Under the pieces are notes generated by a model, which was given only the letters and a program-made list of their open reading frames with translations, searched no databases and had not been told where the DNA came from. The position numbers and the translations under genes are program-made. A DNA stretch of 64,000 nt, taken from Sphingomonas sp. PP-CE-1G-424 (GTDB taxonomy: Bacteria > Pseudomonadota > Alphaproteobacteria > Sphingomonadales > Sphingomonadaceae). The stretch covers positions 186,001-250,000 of the forward strand of contig NZ_SLXW01000004.1 in assembly GCF_004341085.1 (NCBI RefSeq), written 5' to 3'. Below, piece after piece: positions 1-9,033 of the stretch (within the stretch, counting starts at the first letter, position 1; each line of letters opens with the position of its first letter).

Positions 1-1000
1 CCGGCAGTTGCGCCATCAACAGATCCAGCCCTGCCGCCAGGAACGCGGTCTTGTCCGTCACCGCCGACAGCGATGACCGCGCCCGCGTGATCGTCCGGAA
101 ATCGGCATGCCGCAGCTTCAACGTGATCGTCCGTCCCCGCGTACCGTGCTTTTCGATCCGGACCCACGCGGCGTCCGCCACCCGGTGGAGCGCGGCGCGC
201 AGATCGTCGGGATCGCGCAGGTTGGTCTCGAACGTCCGCTCCGCGCCGACCGACTTGGCGGCACGATTGACGCGTACCGGGCGGTGATCGATGCCGCGCG
301 CCGCGCCGTACAGATACTCCGCATAGCTGCCGAAATTTGCTTGGAGGAAGGCGAGGCTGCGCCCGAACAGGTCCGCGCCGGTCAGGATGCCGAGCCGTTC
401 CATCTTCTGCGCGGTGACCGGCCCGACCCCGTGGAAGCGCTTGACCGGCAGCGACTGGACGAACGCCGCGCCGCGCTTGGGGGTGATGATGCAGATCCCG
501 TCGGGCTTGTTCTGGTCGGAAGCGAGCTTGGCGATGAACTTGTTGTAGCTGACCCCGGCGGAGGCGGTGAGGCCGGTGTCCGCCTTGATCCGCGCGCGGA
601 TTTCCTCCGCGATCGCCGCCGCGGTGCCGAGCCCGCGGATGTCCTCGGTCACGTCGAGATACGCCTCGTCGAGCGACAGCGGCTCGACCAGCTCGGTGTA
701 ATCCGCGAAGATCGCGCGGATCCGGTCGGAGACGTCGCGGTACACGTCGAACCGCGGCGGCACGAACACGAGGTCGGGGCAGCGCCGGATCGCGGTAGCC
801 GACGGCATCGCGCTGCGCACCCCGAACGCGCGCGCTTCGTAGCTTGCCGCGGCCACGACGCCGCGCGCGCGCGATCCCCCGACCGCGACCGGTTTCCCCC
901 TCAGCGACGGATCGTCGCGCTGCTCCACCGACGCATAGAAGGCATCCATGTCGACATGGATCACCTTGCGCTGGGCGGGCGGCTGGGTAGGAGGACTCAT
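1..1000 (-). CDS. dinB: DNA polymerase IV (Y-family), 3' end cut by window edge
   Basis: Error-prone translesion polymerase. The 333 visible residues start at ATG 1000 (MSPPTQPPAQRKVIHVDMDA). The Y-family catalytic blocks are present: HVDMDAFYASVEQ near residues 15-27 and SLDEAYLDV near 110, which hold the metal-binding acidic residues. A thumb helix-hairpin-helix (HGVGPVTAQKMERLG) and part of the little-finger domain follow. The C-terminus lies beyond base 1. It is divergent from the phospholipase D gene, with about 100 bp between the two starts. I see no LexA box by eye. The family assignment is secure. Confidence 0.95.
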   Translation of the reverse strand, partial: MSPPTQPPAQRKVIHVDMDAFYASVEQRDDPSLRGKPVAVGGSRARGVVAAASYEARAFGVRSAMPSATAIRRCPDLVFVPPRFDVYRDVSDRIRAIFADYTELVEPLSLDEAYLDVTEDIRGLGTAAAIAEEIRARIKADTGLTASAGVSYNKFIAKLASDQNKPDGICIITPKRGAAFVQSLPVKRFHGVGPVTAQKMERLGILTGADLFGRSLAFLQANFGSYAEYLYGAARGIDHRPVRVNRAAKSVGAERTFETNLRDPDDLRAALHRVADAAWVRIEKHGTRGRTITLKLRHADFRTITRARSSLSAVTDKTAFLAAGLDLLMAQLP

Positions 1001-1099
1001 CAGCGTGTTAGATAGGCGCGCGGGGGGCGGCGATACAGGTGCATCCGCAACCAATCGTCCAGCCGCAGGTATTGCCGACAGGCAAACGAAGGGACGCGA

Positions 1100-2527
1100 A
1101 TGCAGGTCGGGACGGAATGCTGGCGGGTCGAACGCGCCGAACAGATGGCGGTGATCGTCGATGCGGCGGACTATTTCCGGACCGCGCGCGTCGCCATGAT
1201 GGGCGCCAAGCGTCGCATCCTGCTGATCGGCTGGGACTTCGACGCGCGCATCGCCCTCGAACCCGGCGTCGATCGTCCCGGCGAGCCCAAGACGCTTGGC
1301 GAGTTCATGCTGTGGCTGGTCGACCGCGAACCCGACCTCGAGATCTTCGTGCTCCGTTGGGATACCGGCGCGATCAAGTCGCTGTTCCGTGGCTCGACCG
1401 TCTTCACGATGATGAAATGGATGAAGCACAAGCGCATCCACACCAAGCTCGACGGGCATCATCCGACCGCCGCATCGCATCACCAGAAGATCGTCATCAT
1501 CGACGATGCGCTGGCGTTCTGCGGCGGCATCGACATGACCGGCGACCGCTGGGACACGCGCGATCACCGCGATGGCGATCCGCACCGTGTCCAGCCGTCG
1601 GGTAAGCCGTACAAGCCGTGGCACGACGCGATCAGCGCGGTGCAGGGCCCCGTGGCGCATGCACTGGGCGAGCTGTTCCGGCGGCGCTGGCACCTGGCTG
1701 GTGGGATGAAGATGGCGGCGGGCCAACCAGGCGGAAAACACTGGCCGGAGGGGCTACCGGTCGATTTTCGTGACGTCGACGTCGCGATCGCGCGCAGCGA
1801 ACCCGAGATGTCCGATCAGGAACCGGTCTACGAAAGCGAGGCGCTGTTCCTCGGCCAGATCGCGCGAGCGAAGAAGCATCTATACATCGAGAGCCAGTAT
1901 TTCGCGTCGCGGAAAATCGCCGAGGCGGTGGCGCGGCGGCTCGACGAGGCGGACGGGCCCGAAATCGTCATCATCAACCCGACCACCGCGCAAGGCTGGC
2001 TCGAACCGATCGCGATGGATACCGCGCGGGCGCGGCTGATGGAGGCGCTGCACCGGCGCGATACGCACGGGCGGCTGCGAATGTATCATCCCTACACCGC
2101 GGGCGGCGAGCCGATCTACTGCCACGCGAAGATCCTGATCGCCGACGACGACGTGTTCCGGCTCGGGTCGTCGAACATGAACAACCGCTCGCTGCGGCTC
2201 GACACCGAATGCGACCTCGCGATTCGCGCGACCGACGACGCGACCGCGCGGGGCATCGCCGCAATCCGCGACGGGCTGATCGCCGAACATCTTGGGGTCG
2301 AGGTGTCGGTGGTCAGCGATCTGATCGCCGAGACCGGGTCGCTGATCGAGACGATCGAGCGCCTGCGCGGTAAGGGGAAGACAGTCCAGCCCTACGAGGT
2401 CCCCGACCTGACCGCGGTCGAGGAATGGCTGGCGGACAACGAGGTGCTCGATCCCGAAGGCCCGGAAGAAATGTTCGAGGCGCTCAGCAAGCGCGGCCTG
2501 TTCCGGCGGCTGCGGCGGAAGAAATAG
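1100..2527 (+). CDS. Phospholipase D family protein (cardiolipin synthase/PLD-like)
   Basis: This 475-residue protein has two HKD phosphodiesterase motifs: H128-Q-K130-x4-D135 in SHHQKIVIIDD, and H342-A-K344-x4-D349 in YCHAKILIADD. The second is followed by GSSNMNNRS. This is the two-lobed PLD architecture that forms one active site and acts on phospholipids by hydrolysis or phosphatidyl transfer. No signal peptide or clear membrane helix is seen. The start ATG at 1100 follows AGGGA-like bases. PLD-like enzymes of this length are often annotated as cardiolipin synthases, but the substrate cannot be told from sequence. It stands alone between dinB and ctrA. Confidence 0.85.
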   Translation: MQVGTECWRVERAEQMAVIVDAADYFRTARVAMMGAKRRILLIGWDFDARIALEPGVDRPGEPKTLGEFMLWLVDREPDLEIFVLRWDTGAIKSLFRGSTVFTMMKWMKHKRIHTKLDGHHPTAASHHQKIVIIDDALAFCGGIDMTGDRWDTRDHRDGDPHRVQPSGKPYKPWHDAISAVQGPVAHALGELFRRRWHLAGGMKMAAGQPGGKHWPEGLPVDFRDVDVAIARSEPEMSDQEPVYESEALFLGQIARAKKHLYIESQYFASRKIAEAVARRLDEADGPEIVIINPTTAQGWLEPIAMDTARARLMEALHRRDTHGRLRMYHPYTAGGEPIYCHAKILIADDDVFRLGSSNMNNRSLRLDTECDLAIRATDDATARGIAAIRDGLIAEHLGVEVSVVSDLIAETGSLIETIERLRGKGKTVQPYEVPDLTAVEEWLADNEVLDPEGPEEMFEALSKRGLFRRLRRKK

Positions 2528-2541
2528 GTGGCGTCTCGCAA

Positions 2542-2650
2542 TCCTCCCCCGCCAGGGGGAGGTGGCTGGCGCTTGCCAGTCGGAGGGGGCGGACACGGAA
2601 CAGAGGTTTCGCGCGCCTCCCCTTCCGTCACCTCCGGTGCCACCTCCCTC
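2542..2650. repeat. Palindromic intergenic repeat (family F, copy 1)
   Basis: This intergenic block opens with a CCTCCCCC...GGGGGAGG hairpin. It contains the inverted pair GGCTGGCGC/TTGCCAGTC and ends in further CCTCC runs. A related block lies at 42353-42478. It carries no coding potential of its own and fills the gap between the PLD gene and ctrA. Confidence 0.6.
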
Positions 2651-2674
2651 TGGCGGCGCCCGCCAAACATGCGA

Positions 2675-2706
2675 AAGGCCGCGGCACCCCCCGGTACCGC
2701 GGCCTT
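2675..2706 (-). terminator. Stem-loop terminator after ctrA
   Basis: A 10-bp perfect stem, AAGGCCGCGG (2675-2684) with CCGCGGCCTT (2697-2706), encloses a 12-nt loop. It lies 24 bases past the ctrA stop. Read on the minus strand the stem ends in CCTTT, so the U-tract is short. It is likely a Rho-independent terminator. Confidence 0.65.
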
Positions 2707-2730
2707 CAGCGCTCCCAAAATACAGGGGAG

Positions 2731-3432
<702 letters not shown>

Positions 3433-3522
3433 GCGTCGTCCCCTGTTCGCGAGACCGCTCGACACCTCATGTCCGCAGCTCGACTTCCATTCATTAACCA
3501 CAGGACAAATGAAGGTAAAAGG

Positions 3523-3537
3523 TTAATTTCGACTTAA
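3523..3537 (-). promoter_or_regulatory. CtrA binding box TTAA-N7-TTAA upstream of ctrA
   Basis: TTAATTTCGACTTAA matches the CtrA consensus exactly, with seven bases between the TTAA half-sites. A lone TTAA at 3494-3497 lies nearer the gene. It is 91 bp upstream of the ctrA start codon. In Caulobacter ctrA is autoregulated through such sites; the same role here is inferred. Confidence 0.8.
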
Positions 3538-3635
3538 GTGCAGCAGCCCCGGCGAGCAGGGGCCAAGATCTTATTCGCCGGACAAAAATTGTAAGTTCCG
3601 AAATTCCCGAAGTTTTGTCGGGGGCTTAGCGAGCC

Positions 3636-5027
3636 TTACGCCTGGATCGGCAGCGTCAGCATGGCCGATAACCCACCGAGTTCGGACGATCGTCCCAGCG
3701 TTAACCCACCGCCGTTGAGCTCGGCGAGTTCGCGCGTGATCGACAGGCCGAAGCCATGCCCGTCGCCGCGTTCGTCGAGCCGACGGCCGGGCATCATCGC
3801 CTGGTCGATCACCGCATTGTTGAGCCCGTCGCCGTCGTCGGCGATCGCCAGGGACACGAGGGGGCCTTCTATAACGGCGATGACCGAGATTCGCGCACGC
3901 GCGTGGCGCCAGGCATTGTCGAGCAGGTTGCCGACCATCTCGTCGAGGTCCTGCGGGTCGATCGCCATCACGATCTCGGCCGGGACGGTGATGTCGACTG
4001 ACAGCGGGCGCTCGGCATGGATGCGCCGCAGCACGTCGGTAAGATCGCCGATCGCGGGGGCGATCGCGGTCCGCGCGCGCGCGCCCGACCCGGCGGCGTC
4101 GGCGCGCGCGCGCCCGAGATGATGGCGGACGCGCGAATCGATCTGGTCGACCATGTCGCGCAGGTCGTCGCTCGCGTTCGCCTCGGCCAGCTTGAGCGAC
4201 AGTGCGGCGAGCGGCGTCTTCAGCCCATGCGCGAGGTTCGCGACATGCTGGCGGGCATGGGCCAGCCCGGCGGCGTTCTGGTCGATTAGCGCGTTGAGTT
4301 CGACGACCAGCGGGCGCAGTTCGCCCGGCTGATCGTCGGGCACGTGACGCGCGCTGCCGCCCCGGACTGCCACCAGCGACGTGCGCAGATCGCGCAACGG
4401 CCGAAACCCGATCCGGAGCTGCACCAGCGTCGCCAGCCCGAGACCGATCCCGAGCAGCGCGAGCGAGCCGAGCAGCGGGATCATCGCCTCGCGCAACGGC
4501 GCCTCGACGATCCGCCGCGGGCCGATCGCGGTGATCGTCACCGGACCTGCGCGACTGGCAAGGGTCGAGGTGCGCGAATGCAGGCGTTGGCCGCTCCGGT
4601 CGCGCGTCTCGCCGGGGCGCGGCTGCCGGTCGTCGATCTCTGGCAGTGCCGGTGGCCGACCCGCGAGCGGCGGGCGAGGGAGGGCAGTGTCGGGGCCGGG
4701 CAGGGCGGCAGCCTCGGGCAATGCCCCGTCGCTGGTCCAGCGGCCCGCGGGACCGACTGCCTGCCAGGCCCAGCCCGATCCGGGCGTATCGAACCCGGCC
4801 AGATCGACCACCCGCGCCCGGTCGAGCGTCCCGTCGGGGCGGACCGCGCGCGCGACCACCGACACCTGCGCATCGAGCCGGTCGTCGAGCCCGTGCATCA
4901 CGAAGCGTTCGAGAACATGGCTGATCGCGAACCCCGCGAACACCAGCGCGACCAGCGTCGAGATCGCCGAGATCGCCAGCATCCGGCCGTATAACGACCG
5001 GGGAACGAGCGACCGCCGCACGCTCAC
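3636..5027 (-). CDS. Sensor histidine kinase, PhoQ-like
   Basis: This is a 463-residue membrane kinase. A first membrane helix lies at about 15-37 and a second at about 181-203, with a Pro-rich periplasmic sensor of about 145 residues between them. A HAMP-like segment follows, then the H-box LAHGLKTPLAAL with the likely phospho-acceptor H267. The N-box is GNLLDNAWRHA; the G-boxes are DDGDGL and GHGFGLSITRELAE. The HGLKTP form of the H-box is typical of PhoQ relatives. The start is GTG 5027, inside the GTGA overlap with the regulator stop, so translation is coupled. Reading the frame further upstream only gives Arg-rich out-of-frame sequence. Confidence 0.9.
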   Translation of the reverse strand: MSVRRSLVPRSLYGRMLAISAISTLVALVFAGFAISHVLERFVMHGLDDRLDAQVSVVARAVRPDGTLDRARVVDLAGFDTPGSGWAWQAVGPAGRWTSDGALPEAAALPGPDTALPRPPLAGRPPALPEIDDRQPRPGETRDRSGQRLHSRTSTLASRAGPVTITAIGPRRIVEAPLREAMIPLLGSLALLGIGLGLATLVQLRIGFRPLRDLRTSLVAVRGGSARHVPDDQPGELRPLVVELNALIDQNAAGLAHARQHVANLAHGLKTPLAALSLKLAEANASDDLRDMVDQIDSRVRHHLGRARADAAGSGARARTAIAPAIGDLTDVLRRIHAERPLSVDITVPAEIVMAIDPQDLDEMVGNLLDNAWRHARARISVIAVIEGPLVSLAIADDGDGLNNAVIDQAMMPGRRLDERGDGHGFGLSITRELAELNGGGLTLGRSSELGGLSAMLTLPIQA

Positions 5028-5689
5028 GCGCCGCCGCCCGTCAACCGGTAGCCGCGGCCGCGCACCGTCTCGATCATCTGCGCGCCGATCTTCCGCCGCA
5101 GCCGGCCGATGATCACCTCGATCGAGTTCGAATCGACATCGGCATCGCCCTCGTAGACGCGTTCGATCAGGTCGGCGCGTTCGATCACCACTTCGCGCCG
5201 GAGCATGAGCGCGGACAGCACGCGCCACTCGAACGCGGTCAGCTTCAGCGGCAGGCCGTCGAGCTCGAACGTGCCGAGCTGCGCGTCGAACGCCAGCGGT
5301 CCGCACGTCACGCGCGAGGCGGCATGACCCGCGGCGCGGCGGACGAGCGCGCGCAGCCGCATCACGACTTCCTCGACGCGGAACGGCTTCACCACGTAAT
5401 CGTCGGCGCCGGCCTTGAACCCCTCGACCTTCTCCGACCATCCGTCGCGCGCGGTCAGGATCAGCACCGGCAGGTCGCGCCCGGCCGCCCGCCAGTCGCG
5501 CAGCACCGATAGACCGTCGCGCTTGGGCAGGCCGAGATCGAGCACCGCGACGTCGTAGAGTTCGGTCGCGCCGAGATGGCCACCATCCTCGCCGTTGGTC
5601 GCGACGTCGACCGCGAAATGCTCCGCGCGCAACGCCCGCGCCAACCCGTCGGCGATCGCCACGTCGTCCTCGACCACCAATACCCGCAT
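5024..5689 (-). CDS. Response regulator, PhoP/OmpR family
   Basis: This 221-residue regulator has a receiver domain with EDD at 7-9, phospho-acceptor D51 in VLDLGLPKRD, the LTARD region and a KPF switch lysine. Its C-terminal winged helix includes KLTAFEWRVLSALM and IGRLRRKIG, ending in ETVRGRGYRL. It is translationally coupled to the downstream kinase by a 4-bp overlap, forming a two-component pair. Start ATG 5689 gives MRVLVVEDD. The divergently transcribed Pro/Gly-rich secreted protein is the obvious candidate target. Magnesium or cationic-peptide sensing, as for enteric PhoPQ, cannot be assumed. Confidence 0.93.
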   Translation of the reverse strand: MRVLVVEDDVAIADGLARALRAEHFAVDVATNGEDGGHLGATELYDVAVLDLGLPKRDGLSVLRDWRAAGRDLPVLILTARDGWSEKVEGFKAGADDYVVKPFRVEEVVMRLRALVRRAAGHAASRVTCGPLAFDAQLGTFELDGLPLKLTAFEWRVLSALMLRREVVIERADLIERVYEGDADVDSNSIEVIIGRLRRKIGAQMIETVRGRGYRLTGGGA

Positions 5690-5738
5690 GCGTGTTTCCC
5701 CTGACCCGCTGGCCTTATGCCTGAGTGCCAAACGGAAA

Positions 5739-5756
5739 CTGAACGGCTTGGTTCAG
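5739..5756. promoter_or_regulatory. Inverted repeat in divergent TCS/secreted-protein promoter
   Basis: CTGAAC-GGCTTG-GTTCAG is a perfect 6-bp inverted repeat. It lies in the 126-bp gap between the response regulator start (5689) and the divergent gene start (5816). Its position suits an operator, possibly for the adjacent regulator. This is inference; it is not the enteric PhoP direct-repeat box. Confidence 0.4.
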
Positions 5757-5785
5757 CGGGCGTCGGCCGACTCGGCGTAGAGCGT

Positions 5786-5806
5786 CTCTCGTCAACCAAC
5801 GAGAGG
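5786..5806 (+). promoter_or_regulatory. Leader hairpin overlapping the ribosome binding site of the secreted Pro/Gly protein gene
   Basis: CTCTCG (5786-5791) pairs with CGAGAG (5800-5805) around an 8-nt loop. The 3' arm contains most of the GAGAGG Shine-Dalgarno that serves ATG 5816. The hairpin could therefore mask the ribosome binding site. The stem is only 6 bp, so regulation is a possibility rather than a certainty. Confidence 0.35.
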
Positions 5807-5815
5807 AAAGACATC

Positions 5816-6493
5816 ATGTCGGAACACCCCGCCAATCCTTCGAAGTTTCGCCGCAATCGCCTGGCGATCGCCGCCGCCGGTCTGCTCGTCGTCGGCGGTG
5901 CCGCCGGCGCCGTCACGGTCGCCGCCACTCGCCCGACGGTGAGCATGGCCCCCGCCACGCCGGTCGCGATCCGCTCGCTCCAGTCGGACGGCATCGTCAC
6001 GATCCGCGGCACCGTCGCCGAAGTCTATGGCAACAAGTTCGTGATGGCCGATCGCACCGGCCGTGCGCTGGTCGATCTCGGTCGCGAAGGCGAGGACGGC
6101 ACGCTCGTCACCGCTGGGCAGCCGGTCACCGTCCAGGGCCAGTTCGACCAGGGCTTCGTCCATGCGTCGTATCTGGTCGGTGCGGGCGGCAAGGTGACCG
6201 CGCTCGGCCCGGTCGGTGGTCCGCCGCGTGGTCCTCGTGGCCCGGGTCCTGACGGCCCCGATGGCGGTCCCGGCGGCCCCGGTGGCCCAGGTGGACCCGG
6301 CGCGCCGCCACCACCGCCGCCAGCCGGCGTCGTCCCCCCGGCGCCGATGGGAACGGCACCCGGCACGCTGCCGCCGGCTCCAGCACCCGGTGTTACGCCA
6401 CCGGCTCCGGTGACCGGCACCCCGCCGGCGCCGATGACCGGCACCGTGCCGGCTCCAACGACCGGTACTGCACAACCGGCGCGTGGCGTCTGA
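5816..6493 (+). CDS. Exported Pro/Gly-rich protein with DUF5666/OB-like core
   Basis: This 225-residue protein has a hydrophobic N-terminal segment at about 19-40 (signal anchor or signal peptide). A compact beta-rich domain at about 55-125 contains TIRGTVAEVYGNKFVMADR and GQPVTVQGQFDQGFVHASYL, a pattern like the OB-type DUF5666/BOF folds. From residue about 130 it is low complexity: PRGPRGPGPDG and GGPGGPG runs, then tandem P-A-P-M/T-T-G repeats. ATG 5816 was chosen for the GAGAGG site 10 bp upstream. It is divergent from the PhoP-like regulator and probably controlled by it. The function is unknown; periplasmic metal or stress responses are guesses. Confidence 0.65.
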   Translation: MSEHPANPSKFRRNRLAIAAAGLLVVGGAAGAVTVAATRPTVSMAPATPVAIRSLQSDGIVTIRGTVAEVYGNKFVMADRTGRALVDLGREGEDGTLVTAGQPVTVQGQFDQGFVHASYLVGAGGKVTALGPVGGPPRGPRGPGPDGPDGGPGGPGGPGGPGAPPPPPPAGVVPPAPMGTAPGTLPPAPAPGVTPPAPVTGTPPAPMTGTVPAPTTGTAQPARGV

Positions 6494-6510
6494 GCCGAGA
6501 ACGAAACTGA

Positions 6511-6543
6511 GAAACGGGGTCGGCAATCCGCCGGCCCCGTTTC
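6511..6543. terminator. Bidirectional stem-loop terminator
   Basis: GAAACGGGG (6511-6519) pairs with CCCCGTTTC (6535-6543), with further inner pairing CGGC/GCCG. It sits between convergent genes ending at 6493 and 6545. The A-rich and T-rich stem edges would serve as U-tract in either direction. Confidence 0.75.
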
Positions 6544-6544
6544 G

Positions 6545-6778
6545 TCACACCCGGCGAACTGCGGGCATGTGGTGAGCCGCGCCAGTGCGGTCGCGTCTGG
6601 TCTTCGGCGCCGTCCGCGTCCAATACCATCCGGTGATCGCCAGCGGCGCGGCGAGCAGCAGCCCGGCCGCAACGTCCCAGCCGCCATCGCCGATCAGCCC
6701 GGCGCCCAGCCCGAGCAGCGTGGCGATCCCAAGCAGAATCGGCACGCCGAAGACCTGCAGCGTCGTCCTTTGCCTCAT
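6545..6778 (-). CDS. Small two-helix inner-membrane protein
   Basis: This 77-residue protein has two hydrophobic segments: residues about 8-28 (VFGVPILLGIATLLGLGAGL) and about 34-50. Its tail is positively charged. It begins inside the last codons of the PepSY gene (4-bp overlap at 6775-6778), so the two are co-translated. Small proteins of this type commonly accompany PepSY-TM genes in iron-related operons. No specific function can be assigned. Confidence 0.65.
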   Translation of the reverse strand: MRQRTTLQVFGVPILLGIATLLGLGAGLIGDGGWDVAAGLLLAAPLAITGWYWTRTAPKTRRDRTGAAHHMPAVRRV

Positions 6779-7905
6779 GCTTCACCCGCCATCACGACTT
6801 CGCGAACACGCTGCTCGCTCGGCCCGCCGCGCCGCCGCAGCCACAGATACAGCCCGCTGCCGAGCACGACGATCGTCAGCGCGTCGAACACCGCCCAGAC
6901 GATCTTCATCGCCATCCCGCCATAATCGCCAAAGTGCAGCGGCTGCGCGAGCAGCATCGCCTGCATGTACCACGGCATCGGCGTCACCGCGTCGAGCCGC
7001 CCGGTCGCCGCATCGACGAACCCCGGCAGCAGCAGTTTCGCCGTCAGCGGCGTCGTCCCGCGCAGGAACACGGCGTAGTGGTGCTTGCTGCTGAACACGA
7101 CGCCGGGAAAGGCGATGAACTGCGGCGTCATGTCTGGCGCCTCGCGTTGCACCGCGTCGAGCGCAGCCTGCACCGACGCGCGCTGCGCGCCGAGCGGCGT
7201 CCGCGCCTCGCTAGCGATGATCGCCGCGAGCCCGTTCGCCTTCCAGATCCCGGTGATCGGCACGACCAGCGTGTTGATCGTACCCGTCAGCCCGACCACA
7301 CTGGCCCAGACGAGCGTGACGATGCCGAGCAGATTATGCCGGTCGAGCCAGCCGAGTCGTGTGCTGCGGTTGCGGCGTAGAGTGCCGAAGTCGAGCTTCG
7401 CCATGAACGGCGCGTAGAGCACCACGCCCGACACGATCGCCGCGAAGAACAGCAGGCCCATGAAACCGAGGAAGATCTCAGCCCAGAAGCCTAGCAGCAT
7501 GTCGGTGTGCAGCTTGAGGATGAAATCCATGACGCCGTCGACATGCGGCGGCAGCATCGCGCCGGTGCGCGCGTCGAGCGCGAGGAAATGCATCGCCGCG
7601 GGGACCGCATCGGGGGTTGGCCCGGTCGTGACATAGACGATCGGCTGGTGGTCGTCGAAGCTCAGATAGAGCGGGATATCGCCCGGCGCCTGCGCAGCGG
7701 CGCGCGCGAGGATGGTGTCGAGCGACAGCGCCGGGGTCGTCGCCGGCAGTGGCGCGAGCGGTGCGGGCGGATCGAGCCAGCCGTCGATCTCCTCGTGGAA
7801 GATCAACGGCAGCCCGGTCACGCACAGCATCAACAGGAACGCCGTGCAGATCAGGCTCGTCCATTTGTGGACGAGGTACCACGCCTTGATCGTACCGCGA
7901 GTCAC
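6775..7905 (-). CDS. PepSY-associated TM domain protein (iron-uptake associated)
   Basis: This 376-residue inner-membrane protein has about four transmembrane helices: residues about 12-33, 140-165, 190-215 and 330-352. It opens with WYLVHKWTSLICTAFLLMLCVTG, the usual PepSY_TM start with a conserved His in the first helix. A second LDRHNLLG segment adds another His. Periplasmic PepSY-like regions lie between the helices. Such proteins are often next to TonB-dependent siderophore receptors and may act as ferric-siderophore reductases. No receptor is nearby here. A small membrane protein gene follows with overlap. Confidence 0.85.
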   Translation of the reverse strand: MTRGTIKAWYLVHKWTSLICTAFLLMLCVTGLPLIFHEEIDGWLDPPAPLAPLPATTPALSLDTILARAAAQAPGDIPLYLSFDDHQPIVYVTTGPTPDAVPAAMHFLALDARTGAMLPPHVDGVMDFILKLHTDMLLGFWAEIFLGFMGLLFFAAIVSGVVLYAPFMAKLDFGTLRRNRSTRLGWLDRHNLLGIVTLVWASVVGLTGTINTLVVPITGIWKANGLAAIIASEARTPLGAQRASVQAALDAVQREAPDMTPQFIAFPGVVFSSKHHYAVFLRGTTPLTAKLLLPGFVDAATGRLDAVTPMPWYMQAMLLAQPLHFGDYGGMAMKIVWAVFDALTIVVLGSGLYLWLRRRGGPSEQRVREVVMAGEA

Positions 7906-8096
7906 GGGCGCACGCCGATCTTCCGTTCCGAATGTGCAGCGCCGCGCTCGTTCATCCGCGCAGTCGTATAGAAATGATAACGATGTGCAATAGCGGAACG
8001 GCGCTGGCCTCGCAGTCTGGGAAATCGATAGAGGTAGTACAGGCGACGGTAGACCCCGAACGGTCGACTGGGTCGCGCCATTCCCACAGTCTCTCC

Positions 8097-8190
8097 GTCA
8101 CCCCGGACTGGTTCCGGGGTCCACCGTTCCGCAAACCAAATACTATTTATCGTGCGGCACCGTGGATGCCGGAACGAGCCCGGCATGACG
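8097..8190. repeat. Palindromic intergenic repeat (CCCCGGAC/GCCGG type)
   Basis: The gap 7906-8234 holds no gene. It contains CACCCCGGACTGGTTCCGGGG, itself a hairpin, followed about 50 bp later by GCCGGAACGAGCCCGGCATGAC, a second hairpin. This is a typical mirror-ended REP-like element of sphingomonad genomes. The rest of the gap must hold the promoter of the PepSY gene, but no clear motif was seen. Confidence 0.6.
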
Positions 8191-8234
8191 AAAGTGGGTG
8201 GGATTTGCCGAACCGAACTTATTGGAGATCCCTC

Positions 8235-8909
8235 CTAGTCTTCGAACGCGATCTCCAGCGGCTCGAGGCCATCGATCGTCGCGCGGACGCGCTGGCCGCG
8301 CCGGATCGGGCCAACGCCGGCAGGCGTACCCGTGAAGATCAGGTCTCCCGGTGCGAGTTCGACGAAGCTCGACAGGGCCGCGATCACCTCGGCCACGCTC
8401 CAGATCATCATCGACAGGTCACCCGATTGCCGCGTGTCGCCATCGACCGCCAGCGCGATCGCACCCTGCGCGGCCGGCGCACCGGGCGTCAGCGCACCGA
8501 TCGGCGCCGACCGATCGAACCCCTTCGCCATGTCCCACGGACGACCCGCCTTCTTCGCGACCGCCTGGAGATCGCGGCGCGTCAGATCTATGCCGACGCC
8601 AGCGCCGAAGATCATCGCCGCCGCCTCCGTCGCCGCGACATCCTTCCCGCCGACGCCGATCGCAACGACCAGTTCCACCTCATGATGGAGGTCGTCGGTC
8701 TGCGCCGGAAACAGCAGCGTCGTGCCGCTCGCGACCACCGCATCCGCCGGCTTCGAGAAGAAGAACGGCTGCTGCCGGTCGGGATCGGATCCCATCTCGC
8801 GGGCATGGTCCGCATAATTCTGCCCGACGCAGAAAATGCGGCGGACCGGGAAGCGGTCCGTGGTGCCGACGATCGCGACGGTTGGCGGGGTGACTTCGGG
8901 TATGTGCAT
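8235..8909 (-). CDS. Fumarylacetoacetate hydrolase family protein (fumarylpyruvate hydrolase-like)
   Basis: This 224-residue protein is a compact FAH-fold metal-dependent hydrolase or decarboxylase. Seen motifs are IFCVGQNYADHAREMG near the N-terminus, FFFSKPADAV, the metal-binding LHHEVELVVAIG, WDMAKGFD, and GDLIFTGTPAGVGP near the C-terminus. These match the acylpyruvase/fumarylpyruvate hydrolase branch, which acts on 2,4-diketo acids in gentisate-type pathways or on oxaloacetate. No catabolic neighbours are present, so the substrate is open. Two adjacent ATGs exist (8912 and 8909); GAAGGAG is 6 bp from 8909, so that start was chosen. Confidence 0.87.
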   Translation of the reverse strand: MHIPEVTPPTVAIVGTTDRFPVRRIFCVGQNYADHAREMGSDPDRQQPFFFSKPADAVVASGTTLLFPAQTDDLHHEVELVVAIGVGGKDVAATEAAAMIFGAGVGIDLTRRDLQAVAKKAGRPWDMAKGFDRSAPIGALTPGAPAAQGAIALAVDGDTRQSGDLSMMIWSVAEVIAALSSFVELAPGDLIFTGTPAGVGPIRRGQRVRATIDGLEPLEIAFED

Positions 8910-9033
8910 CATGGGCTCCTTCGATGTCGCTGATCGGCGGTTGGCATCCGGTTTGCAACGTCGTGGTCGCAATTTCGCGGAACGTCTTTCGAGACCAAAG
9001 GGTTACGACGCGGTACGAAATGGAGTTCCACCG

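Noticed and set aside
107..1015. Long plus-strand reading frame of about 300 codons
   Set aside because: It is the antisense of dinB; its product is Arg/Asp-rich with no family features, while the minus strand has all Y-family motifs.
5028..5441. N-terminal extension of the histidine kinase frame to 601 residues
   Set aside because: The extension is Arg-rich out-of-frame reading through the response regulator; the GTG at 5027 in a 4-bp overlap fits much better.
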